A stretch of DNA of 34,252 bases, taken from assembly GCA_028287895.1 (NCBI GenBank), contig JAQBOV010000101.1, forward strand, positions 1-34,252, in the 5' to 3' direction. The stretch comes from Mucilaginibacter sp. (lineage in GTDB: Bacteria > Bacteroidota > Bacteroidia > Sphingobacteriales > Sphingobacteriaceae). Both the position numbers and the translations under genes were made by a program. Below the pieces are notes generated by a model. The model was not told the origin of the DNA. It ran no database searches and was given only the letters and a program-made list of their open reading frames with translations. Below are positions 1-7,532 of this stretch, piece after piece; position 1 is the stretch's first letter; each line of letters starts with the position of its first letter.

Positions 1-93
1 TTCAACGCAAAAATCAAAGCTTTCAGAGCTTCCCTAAGAGGAGTCAGAGACACCACTTTCTTTTTATTCCGTTTAGCTAAAATCTATGCTTAG
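1..93 (+). CDS. Transposase C-terminal end (ISAon1/ISL3-like), 5' part outside window
   Basis: Frame 1 of the plus strand is open from the first base to a TAG at 91-93 and gives 30 residues beginning FNAKIKAFRASLRG and ending FRLAKIYA. This resembles from memory the extreme C-terminus of DDE transposases of the ISL3/ISAon1 type that are common in Bacteroidota (pattern FNAKIK-FR---RGV-D--FFLFRL-KIYA). Only this tail lies in the window, so the DDE residues cannot be checked. The stop overlaps the stop of the SDR gene on the opposite strand, as expected if the IS landed inside that gene. The family name is recall; the reading frame and its end are direct observations. Confidence 0.62.
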   Translation, partial: FNAKIKAFRASLRGVRDTTFFLFRLAKIYA

Positions 94-122
94 AAATCTA
101 CTCCCCCCAAGAATTCAACTTG
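1..122 (+). mobile_element. 3' end of an insertion sequence; right boundary between about 94 and 125
   Basis: The transposase frame ends at 93 and the recognisable part of the SDR gene begins (in reverse) at about 126. The 30-odd bases between them should hold the right terminal inverted repeat, probably the C-run region 101-108 (ctcccccc) and flanking bases. The left end of the element is outside the window, so neither the inverted repeat pair nor the target-site duplication can be verified. The exact boundary at 122 is a guess within that interval. Confidence 0.5.
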
Positions 123-845
123 ATCCACAAAAGTTACCAGGCTCGCTATTTCGTCCGGCCTTGCAAAGCGTTGTAATAAAGAACTCGGCCGCATGTGCTG
201 AAAAAAGTCTTTTTCAATATCCTTGACACTTTTGCCCTGGTCTTTGGCCAGGCTTTCGATAAAATCTCCGGCGCCTTCGGAAAATGTCGGTCCCGGTAAA
301 ACCGTATTTACGGTTACATTGGTGCCTTTGGTCAGTTCGGCCAAACCGCGGGATACGGCAAGCTGTGCAGTTTTGGTCATCCCGTAATGGATCATTTCAT
401 CAGGGATTTGCACGGCTGATTCGCTCGAAATAAAGATGATGCGTCCCCAGTTTTTTGCGATCATCTTATCAAAATAAGCTCGTGACAGGCGTACACCGCT
501 CAATACATTCACCTCAAAAAATTTAAACCAGTCAGCATCACTGATCTCTTTAAATGGCTTTGGCTCAAAAATTCCCACGTTATTCACCAGGATATCAAGG
601 TCTGGTAATTGCTGTATTAAACTTTCAATTTGCTTACCGTCCGAAAAATCTACCGCAAAACCACTGATATTTTGATTCCCGGTTTCCTCTTTCAATTGTT
701 TAACAGCCGCTTCGACGCGCTGGGTTGTGCGGCCGTTAATGTATACATGCGCGCTTTCTTTAGCTAATTGTTTTGCAATAGCATATCCAATACCGGCTGT
801 CGAACCGGTAACCAGCGCTTTTTTATTTTTTAATAGCAAATCCAT
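90..845 (-). CDS. SDR family oxidoreductase, 3' end replaced by IS sequence
   Basis: A classical short-chain dehydrogenase/reductase. The N-terminus carries the Rossmann glycine motif TGSTAGIG near residues 14-21, then NNVG near residue 90, and a catalytic Ser...Tyr-xxx-Lys (SSESA, then YGMTK) near residues 141-158. Normal SDR sequence runs to ARPDEIASLVTFV. The last 11 residues (DQVEFLGGVDF) do not look like the usual C-terminal strand (NGAALRVDGG-like), and they are encoded on the reverse of the IS end and transposase stop. The protein therefore probably lacks the native last 15-25 residues, including the final beta strand of the fold, and may be inactive. No substrate can be assigned. It runs alone, with a 115-base gap to the next gene upstream. 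Confidence 0.85.
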   Translation of the reverse strand: MDLLLKNKKALVTGSTAGIGYAIAKQLAKESAHVYINGRTTQRVEAAVKQLKEETGNQNISGFAVDFSDGKQIESLIQQLPDLDILVNNVGIFEPKPFKEISDADWFKFFEVNVLSGVRLSRAYFDKMIAKNWGRIIFISSESAVQIPDEMIHYGMTKTAQLAVSRGLAELTKGTNVTVNTVLPGPTFSEGAGDFIESLAKDQGKSVKDIEKDFFQHMRPSSLLQRFARPDEIASLVTFVDQVEFLGGVDF

Positions 846-959
846 ATCTTATTTGATTTTTCAATAGTGCGAAACTACAAGGTATATTTTTGATAATGAT
901 CTTAATGATAAAAGATGGAATAAAGTTGACACTTTAAAACCAGAATTGATCATCCGGAT

Positions 960-3593
960 TTACTGTGGCCCTGATTGAGGCTTGTTTATCCCTTTCTTTG
1001 TGGTTGGAAGTTGTTGCAACTTAAATTCAATATTACTCACCACAGTCCCTTGGGTTGTAGTGGCAATTACGAAACTTTTTGAAGCGGGCCAAGCAGTCAT
1101 TTTCAGCTTGTCCAATTGTATGGGATCTACACAAGCCGTGTAAGATCCGGATGTAAGGCCAAGAAAGCTGAAATAGCCGTCACTTTCAGTTATTGTATGC
1201 CCAACAAGCTTTGAGCCCTGGTAAAAATTAACGATAATCCGGCCTTGTCCTGTTGAGTCATTATTGCATCGATATACATTACCTGAAACTTCTGCGCTCA
1301 CTTTTACCGGAATTTCAATTAGCTTCATTTTATTGGGTTCAATGGCCACTTTGATTGCTGCATTTTCCAACTGCCAGGCAATGTTATCAAAACTGTTGGG
1401 ATTCAGTTCAAGAAGGTAGCTTGTATAGGGTTCCAGGTCGAAGATTTGAACGGTAGTATCCCTAACATTATTTTGAACCCTGCCTCCGTTTATCTTTAAA
1501 TTGAGCCCGGCTATTTTAGGTTCACCCGGATCGCGGCGGCCATTGGAGTTCAGGTCAAGATAGGGGTAAACGATCAGACCACCTCTTCCAACATTGTTTC
1601 GGTTATTAAAATTTAAATTATTTGTTTTACTATCATAAATGACACCGCCGCCAAGCGACTGTGTATAGGTTGTTCCGCTGTTGGTTTGCTGTGCCGAAAA
1701 GGAGGCTCTCATTGATGAAAGATTGAAATGTAGGCTCAGACCGAACCGACGGGTGTGCGTATTGAAATTACTTTCAAATGTCAGGTCCAGGAAACCTTTG
1801 CCAAATACTTGTTTTTCCAGGTCAAATTTAAAACTGTTAATATTGCTATTGGTGTATCCATATTGTACCTGCGGCCGTAGTGTGTATCCGTCATCAATCC
1901 TCCATGAAAGAGATAAGTTGCTGTAAACGTTCAGGTAACTCTGGTTCATCAATATAGAAGAAGTCGTTAAATTGCAATTTACACCTTGCCAGGTACCCGA
2001 AAACAACAGATCGGCGAGCATTTGTTTACCTTGCGGGTAGGTGACCTGATCGATGGATAACCTGGTAAATCCGGCAAAATCATGTTTGAGGAACTGTTTG
2101 GATAATATGGCCTTTCGTTCCTCGAGTGCGTTTTGGTAAATCGCCTGCTGACCTTGGCTATACCTGATATAATCCAATTCAAACAGCAGATCGGCGGGCA
2201 TTCTGTAATTCATTATTGCCCTTGTGCGAACGCCATATGTATAATCTCCTGATAAAAACAGGGTCGGTGCAGCTCTCAACGAAGCATTGATAAAAGGCAT
2301 CGTGCTTTCCCTAGAGAGCGATGATAAATATTCAGCACCACTACCAATGGTTAAAATACGGCTCAATCCGTATTTTAAATCCACGCGTGAAAACCGGCTT
2401 TGCTTCCCATCCTCCAGTATGCCACTGCTTAATGTGTACTCCATTTCTGTTTTGGGAAGGAAATTATACGGGACGCTTAGATTTTGTTCTTTTGTCCGTT
2501 CTTCGCCCCCCGGGCCATAAAACCTGAGCTGCAGTGCCGAACTTCCATATACCATAGGAACCTGAAAGGTAAAAAATCCAGATGCATCAGCTCTGAGATA
2601 ATCAACCAGGACATTATTTATATAAAGTTCCACTATCCATTCTGGCTCTGTGTGGTCTGCCAGTGTATAGGTGCCAAACGATCTTCTTACTGTCGTTGGG
2701 GAATTGGTGAGCTGAACCCCAACAACCGGGGCAAGCAATGAAGCAATGGATTGAACCGGAATATTTCCGGCTATGACCTGGCGCAATGCTTTATTATCAT
2801 TATTGACATATCTCCAGAAATAATTTTGCTGATTGAGCTTAAAAGACTGCTGGGTGTTATAGTTAAGAGTAGCATTGGTTTCTCCTCCGGCCAGCATACC
2901 GCCTAATCGTATGTTTAGCATGGTATTTTGCAAACCGTGATCCTGCTGAGTTGAGCTTACAGACCAATCGGCAGCACCAAAGTTAAATAGGGGATATTGT
3001 CTTCCAATGGTGGTGTCGGCAATAATCTCACGGTTCAATTTACCGATATTGGACCGAATAAGTTCCAGCCGTCTTTCCCTGATAGCCGGAAGGTCCAACT
3101 TGGTTTTAAGGTCAACTGAAAGGCTGCGGAAATTAAAAGAACAGTTTAACCCGAACACCTTGCCAAAAACAATTGACTTAAGATACAGACCTGTTAATGT
3201 CTGGATCAGATCATCCGCGTTAAGTATATAAGTTTCATTCTGTAAAATAATGCGACCGGCTGTCTTATCAATTACGTAGGTGTTATTTTGGTTAAGAAAA
3301 AAACCGCTCACTGAACTCTGGTCGGATGAAATTTGATTTTTAATTTTTAAATACTCAAACAGATCGGTAACCGAGAGGTATACCTGTTCATCTTTAATAA
3401 GAACGTTCAGTTCTTCTCCGCCTAAACCCGAAACATTTAAATAAACCGATGTTTCTTCAAATTCAGGTACTTTTTGGGCAAAAGAAGCAGCGGGGAACAA
3501 AAAAAAAATCAATACGAAAATGCAGCTGAAAGCCGCGGCCGATAAAGAAAATCGCTGTAATTGGTGTGGATCAGATACAACAGGGTCTGCCAT
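960..3593 (-). CDS. Fimbrial usher-like outer-membrane protein (archaic/alternative chaperone-usher type)
   Basis: 877 residues with a signal peptide (hydrophobic residues 17-39, ending SFAQ). The N-terminal part has the pattern of divergent ushers: a DEQVYLSVTDLFEYLKI segment, SGFFLNQN, and then FRSLSVDLKTKLDLPAIRERR, which parallels the L-V-L...LP---R--R region before the barrel. The middle holds LYINNVLVDYLRADASG and FYGPGGEE, matching the usher plug/pore motif, followed by a long beta-rich barrel region. The C-terminus (about residue 670 on) adds DLNSNGRRDPGEP, a Ca-site-like motif, and two Ig/carboxypeptidase-regulatory-like folds (for example SDGYFSFLGLTSGSYT). It is last in a minus-strand operon behind chaperone and pilin genes, so its likely job is to export and assemble those subunits. 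Family length is typical (800-900). The role is inferred from motif and context. Confidence 0.8.
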   Translation of the reverse strand: MADPVVSDPHQLQRFSLSAAAFSCIFVLIFFLFPAASFAQKVPEFEETSVYLNVSGLGGEELNVLIKDEQVYLSVTDLFEYLKIKNQISSDQSSVSGFFLNQNNTYVIDKTAGRIILQNETYILNADDLIQTLTGLYLKSIVFGKVFGLNCSFNFRSLSVDLKTKLDLPAIRERRLELIRSNIGKLNREIIADTTIGRQYPLFNFGAADWSVSSTQQDHGLQNTMLNIRLGGMLAGGETNATLNYNTQQSFKLNQQNYFWRYVNNDNKALRQVIAGNIPVQSIASLLAPVVGVQLTNSPTTVRRSFGTYTLADHTEPEWIVELYINNVLVDYLRADASGFFTFQVPMVYGSSALQLRFYGPGGEERTKEQNLSVPYNFLPKTEMEYTLSSGILEDGKQSRFSRVDLKYGLSRILTIGSGAEYLSSLSRESTMPFINASLRAAPTLFLSGDYTYGVRTRAIMNYRMPADLLFELDYIRYSQGQQAIYQNALEERKAILSKQFLKHDFAGFTRLSIDQVTYPQGKQMLADLLFSGTWQGVNCNLTTSSILMNQSYLNVYSNLSLSWRIDDGYTLRPQVQYGYTNSNINSFKFDLEKQVFGKGFLDLTFESNFNTHTRRFGLSLHFNLSSMRASFSAQQTNSGTTYTQSLGGGVIYDSKTNNLNFNNRNNVGRGGLIVYPYLDLNSNGRRDPGEPKIAGLNLKINGGRVQNNVRDTTVQIFDLEPYTSYLLELNPNSFDNIAWQLENAAIKVAIEPNKMKLIEIPVKVSAEVSGNVYRCNNDSTGQGRIIVNFYQGSKLVGHTITESDGYFSFLGLTSGSYTACVDPIQLDKLKMTAWPASKSFVIATTTQGTVVSNIEFKLQQLPTTKKGINKPQSGPQ

Positions 3594-3622
3594 TTTAATA
3601 TACCCGGATAAATCCTGTTGAA

Positions 3623-4123
3623 TTATTGCTGATTAAAAGTGATGGAAAAGCTACCCTGATAAACTCCCGGCGGACTACTTGTCCGGTTTCCCGAGCTCAG
3701 TATACCTGCTACCTGAATCCGTGTGAGATTCGGAGGTACAGCGGTTGTATTAAAAGGGGAGGCCGGGTCTGTGTTACTGATATGCAGTGTCATGGTTCCT
3801 CCGTTACTGCCTGTTAAAGTAGCATCGGGAGTGCTTAAAGAAATAATCGAACCTGCCGGAGCCTGAATGTCAAAAATGGCCTGGGAACCCGGGGCAGATG
3901 TATTCATCAATATTATATCTCCCGTGGCAGACCGTTCTCCGGATGCAGAGATATTAACGGTTCCTCCGTTTCCCTGGTAAAATGTTCCGAAGCTGAAATT
4001 CTGGACCGGGTATATTGTTATCTGGGAACTTGCCCTAAAGGGATTAAATACAATAAAAGAGCAGAAAATAATAGTATATTTTATAGTCTTAATTTCGAAT
4101 ATCCTTTTATATTGATTGACCAC
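3623..4123 (-). CDS. Small DUF4402-like pilin/minor subunit
   Basis: 166 residues with an N-terminal hydrophobic stretch (residues 14-32, ending ASSQ) that serves as a signal peptide. The mature part is all beta and cysteine-free. It contains NFSFGTFYQGNGGTVNIS, the FG---GTV signature shared with DUF4402 pilins, GTMTLHIS, and a terminal GVYQGSFSITFNQQ strand, which matches the G-Y-G-F-V-VNYN end of the family. It lies 62 bases downstream of the chaperone gene and 29 bases upstream of the usher gene, so it is likely co-transcribed with both. A tip or anchor subunit is the natural guess because it is shorter in family features than the first pilin; that role is inference. Confidence 0.75.
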   Translation of the reverse strand: MVNQYKRIFEIKTIKYTIIFCSFIVFNPFRASSQITIYPVQNFSFGTFYQGNGGTVNISASGERSATGDIILMNTSAPGSQAIFDIQAPAGSIISLSTPDATLTGSNGGTMTLHISNTDPASPFNTTAVPPNLTRIQVAGILSSGNRTSSPPGVYQGSFSITFNQQ

Positions 4124-4185
4124 TCTTATTATTTATAATACCTGGAATTATGGTATTCCATTTGTTTTTTTAAATTTAATGGAGA

Positions 4186-5058
4186 TCAGTTTAGTTTCAG
4201 TTCGGCCGAGGCGAGCTTTTCTGATTTTCCATCGTTTGAATTAGTGTATGTGACAAGCAGCTTACCGGATACATAGTTTAAGGTTTTATTATCGAGACTT
4301 ATTTTTATATCCCTGAATTTATTAGGCGTATAAACTGATACTCCTTTAATAAATCCGGCTGATGTTATTTTGCCTGCGTCTGAAATATATTGTATAGTTA
4401 TATCACCATACACCGACATATTACCGGTGCGGTTAAATCGAAATTTAAGGAATGGTTTATTATCCTTTTCTTTTTCAAACTTTAAGTCTGATAATATTAC
4501 TTTAGTATTATTTTCGCCGATTCTTATGATAACGGGTATGCTAATTCCATAAACCGGGGTCAATTTCACTGAAACACCTTTGTTGCTGCTGTCTTTTGCG
4601 GTACTCTCACCCAATGGAATTTCTTTCGGCACCGCCCTGAAATATAAATGGGATCGGTATTCGCCATCGATTAATTTATTATTTTGATTAACCTGAATTT
4701 TGACCACCTGGCTTTCTTTTGGAGCAAGGGTTACCGTTCGGGGAAAGATCCGCAGGAATTTGGAAGCAAAATTTTGACCAGAATCAGGCTTGTCGATCTG
4801 CTCAAAGTTCCCGTTATCCTTCATTCTTATCTGGATGAATGAAATGATATATCGGGCGGTATCCGTCCCAATATTTGCCAGGTTGATTTCCTGAAAATGT
4901 TTTTGGCCTTCAAAAATAATTCGTTTAGGGTTAATAAATAAATCACCTTGAGCACTAACGTTTGAAGAACAAAGTAAACAAATGGAAGTCAGCGCAAAAA
5001 AAGCAATCCTTGCATATTGTATTTTCAGGGCTTTACCAGGATCTGATTTTATTAGCAT
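4186..5058 (-). CDS. Periplasmic pilus chaperone (PapD-like)
   Basis: 290 residues with a signal peptide (to about residue 36, ending NVSAQ). The first Ig-like domain reads LFINPKRIIFEGQKHFQEINLANIG, then FLRIFPRTVTLAPKESQ and a G-YRSHLYFRA strand, the usual order for pilus chaperones (donor strand region followed by the P-x-x-L-x-P motif and the E-R-S-L-F-type strand). A second beta domain follows (about 170-290). It would fold subunits in the periplasm by donor-strand complementation and pass them to the usher encoded two genes on. It begins 100 bases after the pilin stop, with a terminator hairpin in between. Confidence 0.85.
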   Translation of the reverse strand: MLIKSDPGKALKIQYARIAFFALTSICLLCSSNVSAQGDLFINPKRIIFEGQKHFQEINLANIGTDTARYIISFIQIRMKDNGNFEQIDKPDSGQNFASKFLRIFPRTVTLAPKESQVVKIQVNQNNKLIDGEYRSHLYFRAVPKEIPLGESTAKDSSNKGVSVKLTPVYGISIPVIIRIGENNTKVILSDLKFEKEKDNKPFLKFRFNRTGNMSVYGDITIQYISDAGKITSAGFIKGVSVYTPNKFRDIKISLDNKTLNYVSGKLLVTYTNSNDGKSEKLASAELKLN

Positions 5059-5114
5059 TGAGATGTAATTATAAGTTATTAGTAGTGAGGTTGTAACTTT
5101 GAAAGCGTGAGGTA

Positions 5115-5143
5115 AAAAAACGCTGCGTGAGGCAGCGTTTTTT
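5115..5143 (-). terminator. Intra-operon terminator/attenuator after the pilin gene
   Basis: Perfect 8-bp stem AACGCTGC (5119-5126) / GCAGCGTT (5132-5139) with a 5-base loop, extended by A-run and T-run on either side, so it has a U-tract in both orientations. It begins 16 bases after the pilin stop. On the minus strand it should stop most transcripts after the pilin gene and let a fraction read into chaperone, minor subunit and usher. Confidence 0.8.
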
Positions 5144-5158
5144 ACGTTTTAAGACTTT

Positions 5159-5683
5159 TTAGTTGTAGTTCACACTAACATCGAAGCCGGTGGCATTGGT
5201 ATAGACACCCGCAGTCTGATTAGCAACGACATTTAGTGTAGCGCCAACCGACAAGGTTTGCGTACCACCAGTTAAAGTGCCTGTACTGTTGCTTGTAAAG
5301 GAGGTCAGCGTCATTGTTTCCGGAGCTGTACCGCCGCCGGTTTTGATTGCGTAACCATCTGCCGGCAAAGTAACCGTATATGCATAGCCGCTTTGACCCG
5401 TTACGGTAAAAGAAGCAGCGCTAACTGTTCCGCTAACGGCTGATAACTGAACACCTAACTCCGTTCTGGCGCTTGCCGGAGATAATACTACCGTTCCACC
5501 TGTGGTGGTCGCTACGATATTACCAAAATTCAAATCATTCACCTTCGTAATAGTGATTGGCGTAATAATGGTAGCATTTGCTGATGCAGTTGCTGTTTTT
5601 ACGTCGGTTTGAGCAAACGAGCTTGCTGAAAACCCAATCATCATGATTCCCAGGGCAATTAATTTTGTTAAATTTTTTTTCAT
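5159..5683 (-). CDS. DUF4402 domain major pilin subunit
   Basis: 174 residues from the internal ATG at 5683 (MKKNLTKLIALGIMM), chosen over an upstream in-frame ATG at 5761 because only the shorter form starts with a normal signal peptide and has an A-rich leader. Cleavage is likely after SSFAQ. The mature chain is rich in Thr, Ala, Gly and Ser, lacks cysteine, and shows the DUF4402 pattern: TIITPITITKVNDLNFG, GTVVLSP, ASFTVTGQSGYAYTVTLP, MTLTSF, GTQTLSVGATLNV, and a final FDVSVNYN. It is first in the locus and is followed at once by a terminator, which would give more of this protein than of its chaperone and usher. A structural pilin role is inferred from the domain and the neighbours. Confidence 0.82.
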   Translation of the reverse strand: MKKNLTKLIALGIMMIGFSASSFAQTDVKTATASANATIITPITITKVNDLNFGNIVATTTGGTVVLSPASARTELGVQLSAVSGTVSAASFTVTGQSGYAYTVTLPADGYAIKTGGGTAPETMTLTSFTSNSTGTLTGGTQTLSVGATLNVVANQTAGVYTNATGFDVSVNYN

Positions 5684-6230
5684 TTTGTTTTTATTGTTTA
5701 TTGGGTTGTATACGAGACACGAACGCCGCCGGTTTCTTTTATTTTTAAAAAAATAAATCAATAGGCAATAATTTATTCGTAATAATTAATATCATGCAAT
5801 TTTCTGATCATTTGTACTGTGTATCAGGTATATTAGGTATGGCTGTAACTTATAAGATAAATTTTATTAATTATTAGTTATAATAAGAAGTAAAAAGCCG
5901 GTACATTTAGTTTACAGGTTTTGTAGCTATTGACTGTAACCAAAAACTAGGGTTACAGTAACAGGGCGGCCTGTAAGGCTGCAATACAATATTAAACTGC
6001 CTGTTAACAGCAGCCATAGTAACAGAATTAAGAATAAGTGACTACGGCTAACCTGGCACAAAGGCAGTTAACACATTCATATTCTCATTATACATCACAG
6101 AGTCACTTTCAAAAAGCGTTCAGCCATTTGTTATTTTTCTCATAATTAATATTATGTTAAGTAAGTATACGTTTTTAAAGCCTGCATCAGTTGCAGGCTT
6201 TAACATATCCTTCCCTTCTATCTTTTAATG
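5684..6230. other. 547-base AT-rich intergenic region upstream of the pilin gene
   Basis: No convincing gene was seen. The region is AT-rich, with several short inverted repeats (for example CTGTTAACAG at 6001-6010) and the hairpin at 6175-6203. It should hold the promoter of the pilus operon, but I did not find a clear TAnnTTTG box on the minus strand near the pilin start, so expression may depend on an alternative promoter or an activator. Confidence 0.4.
6175..6203 (-). terminator. Candidate terminator downstream of gyrA-TPR operon
   Basis: Perfect 12-bp stem TTAAAGCCTGCA (6175-6186) / TGCAGGCTTTAA (6192-6203) with a 5-base loop, 28 bases past the stop of the second TPR gene. The U-tract is weak, since the T bases are largely within the stem. 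Confidence 0.55.
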
Positions 6231-7529
6231 TTATTGTTTCTTAGGCAATGCATCAATCTTCTTTTGCGTTGCATTGGCATTCTCAGTATCTCTGATACCT
6301 AAGTAATAAGATTTTAAATTTGTTAACGCGTCCACTGATTGCGGGTTTAGTTCAACTGCTTTTAACAAATATGGTTTTGCAACTTCAAATTGTGCAGTTA
6401 CTTTTTTCATCTCGGCATCATAGGCCTTTTGGTCATTTAAAAAACGTGCAGCATTATAGGCGTCAATTGCAGGCGCCATGCTCACATAGCCTAAATTCAA
6501 AATTGCTTCGAAATAATTGTGGTCTATTTCTACTGCTTTTTTATAGGCATCGGCTGCTTTTGCAAAATTCTCTGCGCGGGTTTGTTGAAGTTTGGCTATT
6601 TGAGGATTAGCGACAGGTTTCGACCCAGACTTTGCCTTGGTACCCTTAGCGTCTGCTTTTTGTAGCTTATCGATATCTTTTTGTAAAGATTCAGCTACTT
6701 GCGAATAAGTTAATCCGGCATAATAATACAGCGCTTTATTATTAGGGTCGGCTTTAATGGCCGTTTCTATTTTTGAAACTAAGTTACTTTGCTGACCGGC
6801 CTGCAGACTTACCTCAATTTCCTCTTTACGTAAGTCTCCGTTTGTTGGATATTTGGTTACCGCCTCGCTGATTACTTTAACCGCACCGGCAGTGTCTTTA
6901 TTTAATAAATATAAGGTCGGCATATCCGCATAAATCTTAGCCTTATCTTTATAACCGGTAGCTAACAGCTTATTATAGTTTGATATTGCTGCGGGATAAT
7001 TTTTCGCATTCGCGGCCGAAATGCCGGTATATAACATGGCAGTAGTATCATCAGGTATGATCTTTTGCGCAGCGTCAAATGCACCATATGCCTCGTCATA
7101 TTTTTTATTTTGATAGGCTTTTACGCCTTTATCAAGCTGGATTTGCGCTAACTCAAGGCTGGCGTGTTGAATCAGCTTTGTATATTCCTTTTTTGTATCC
7201 GTTTCTTTTGCTTTGCTAAGGGCTTCCTGGGATGTAGCAATTTCTGTAACCGCTGTTGTTTGTACAGTGTCTTTATATGCTATTGAGGCATAAATAGCAG
7301 CTTTTAACGCATAAGTTTGCGGCAATGCCGCTGTTTTTGCATTGGCTGAAGCCTTGTCGATAGAAGTTTTTGCATTTATTAGTGAAGGCTTCGCAAGTAC
7401 AAAGTTGGCCCTGGCTAATCCATCATATTTTTCATATTCTGTTTGTGCATTGCTCAGCTCCCCCTTTTGGGCGAAGGCATTTATTGTAATTACGCCCAAA
7501 AGAGCCGCCATCAAAACTTTAATTTTCAT
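6231..7529 (-). CDS. Exported tetratricopeptide repeat protein
   Basis: 432 residues with a clear signal peptide (MKIKVLMAALLGVITINAFAQ). The rest is mostly helical with TPR-like units, such as KKYDEAYGAFDAAQKIIPDD near residue 145 and AKNYPAAISNYNKLLATG near 175. A Lys/Ala/Ser-rich low-complexity linker lies near residues 285-305 (KADAKGTKAKSGSKP), followed by further TPRs (AADAYKKAVEIDHNYFEAILNLG). It starts 3 bases after the stop of the preceding TPR gene, so the two are almost certainly co-translated downstream of gyrA. The function is unknown; TPRs imply protein-protein contacts in the periplasm or at the outer membrane. Confidence 0.85.
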   Translation of the reverse strand: MKIKVLMAALLGVITINAFAQKGELSNAQTEYEKYDGLARANFVLAKPSLINAKTSIDKASANAKTAALPQTYALKAAIYASIAYKDTVQTTAVTEIATSQEALSKAKETDTKKEYTKLIQHASLELAQIQLDKGVKAYQNKKYDEAYGAFDAAQKIIPDDTTAMLYTGISAANAKNYPAAISNYNKLLATGYKDKAKIYADMPTLYLLNKDTAGAVKVISEAVTKYPTNGDLRKEEIEVSLQAGQQSNLVSKIETAIKADPNNKALYYYAGLTYSQVAESLQKDIDKLQKADAKGTKAKSGSKPVANPQIAKLQQTRAENFAKAADAYKKAVEIDHNYFEAILNLGYVSMAPAIDAYNAARFLNDQKAYDAEMKKVTAQFEVAKPYLLKAVELNPQSVDALTNLKSYYLGIRDTENANATQKKIDALPKKQ

Positions 7530-7532
7530 GTT

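Noticed and set aside
4143..4160. TGGAAT/ATTCCA inverted repeat before the minor pilin subunit
   Set aside because: Short 6-bp arms with no T-run; not convincing as terminator or operator.
6001..6010. CTGTTAACAG palindrome in the pilin upstream region
   Set aside because: Ten bases of palindrome are expected by chance in a 550-base AT-rich gap; no partner site was found.
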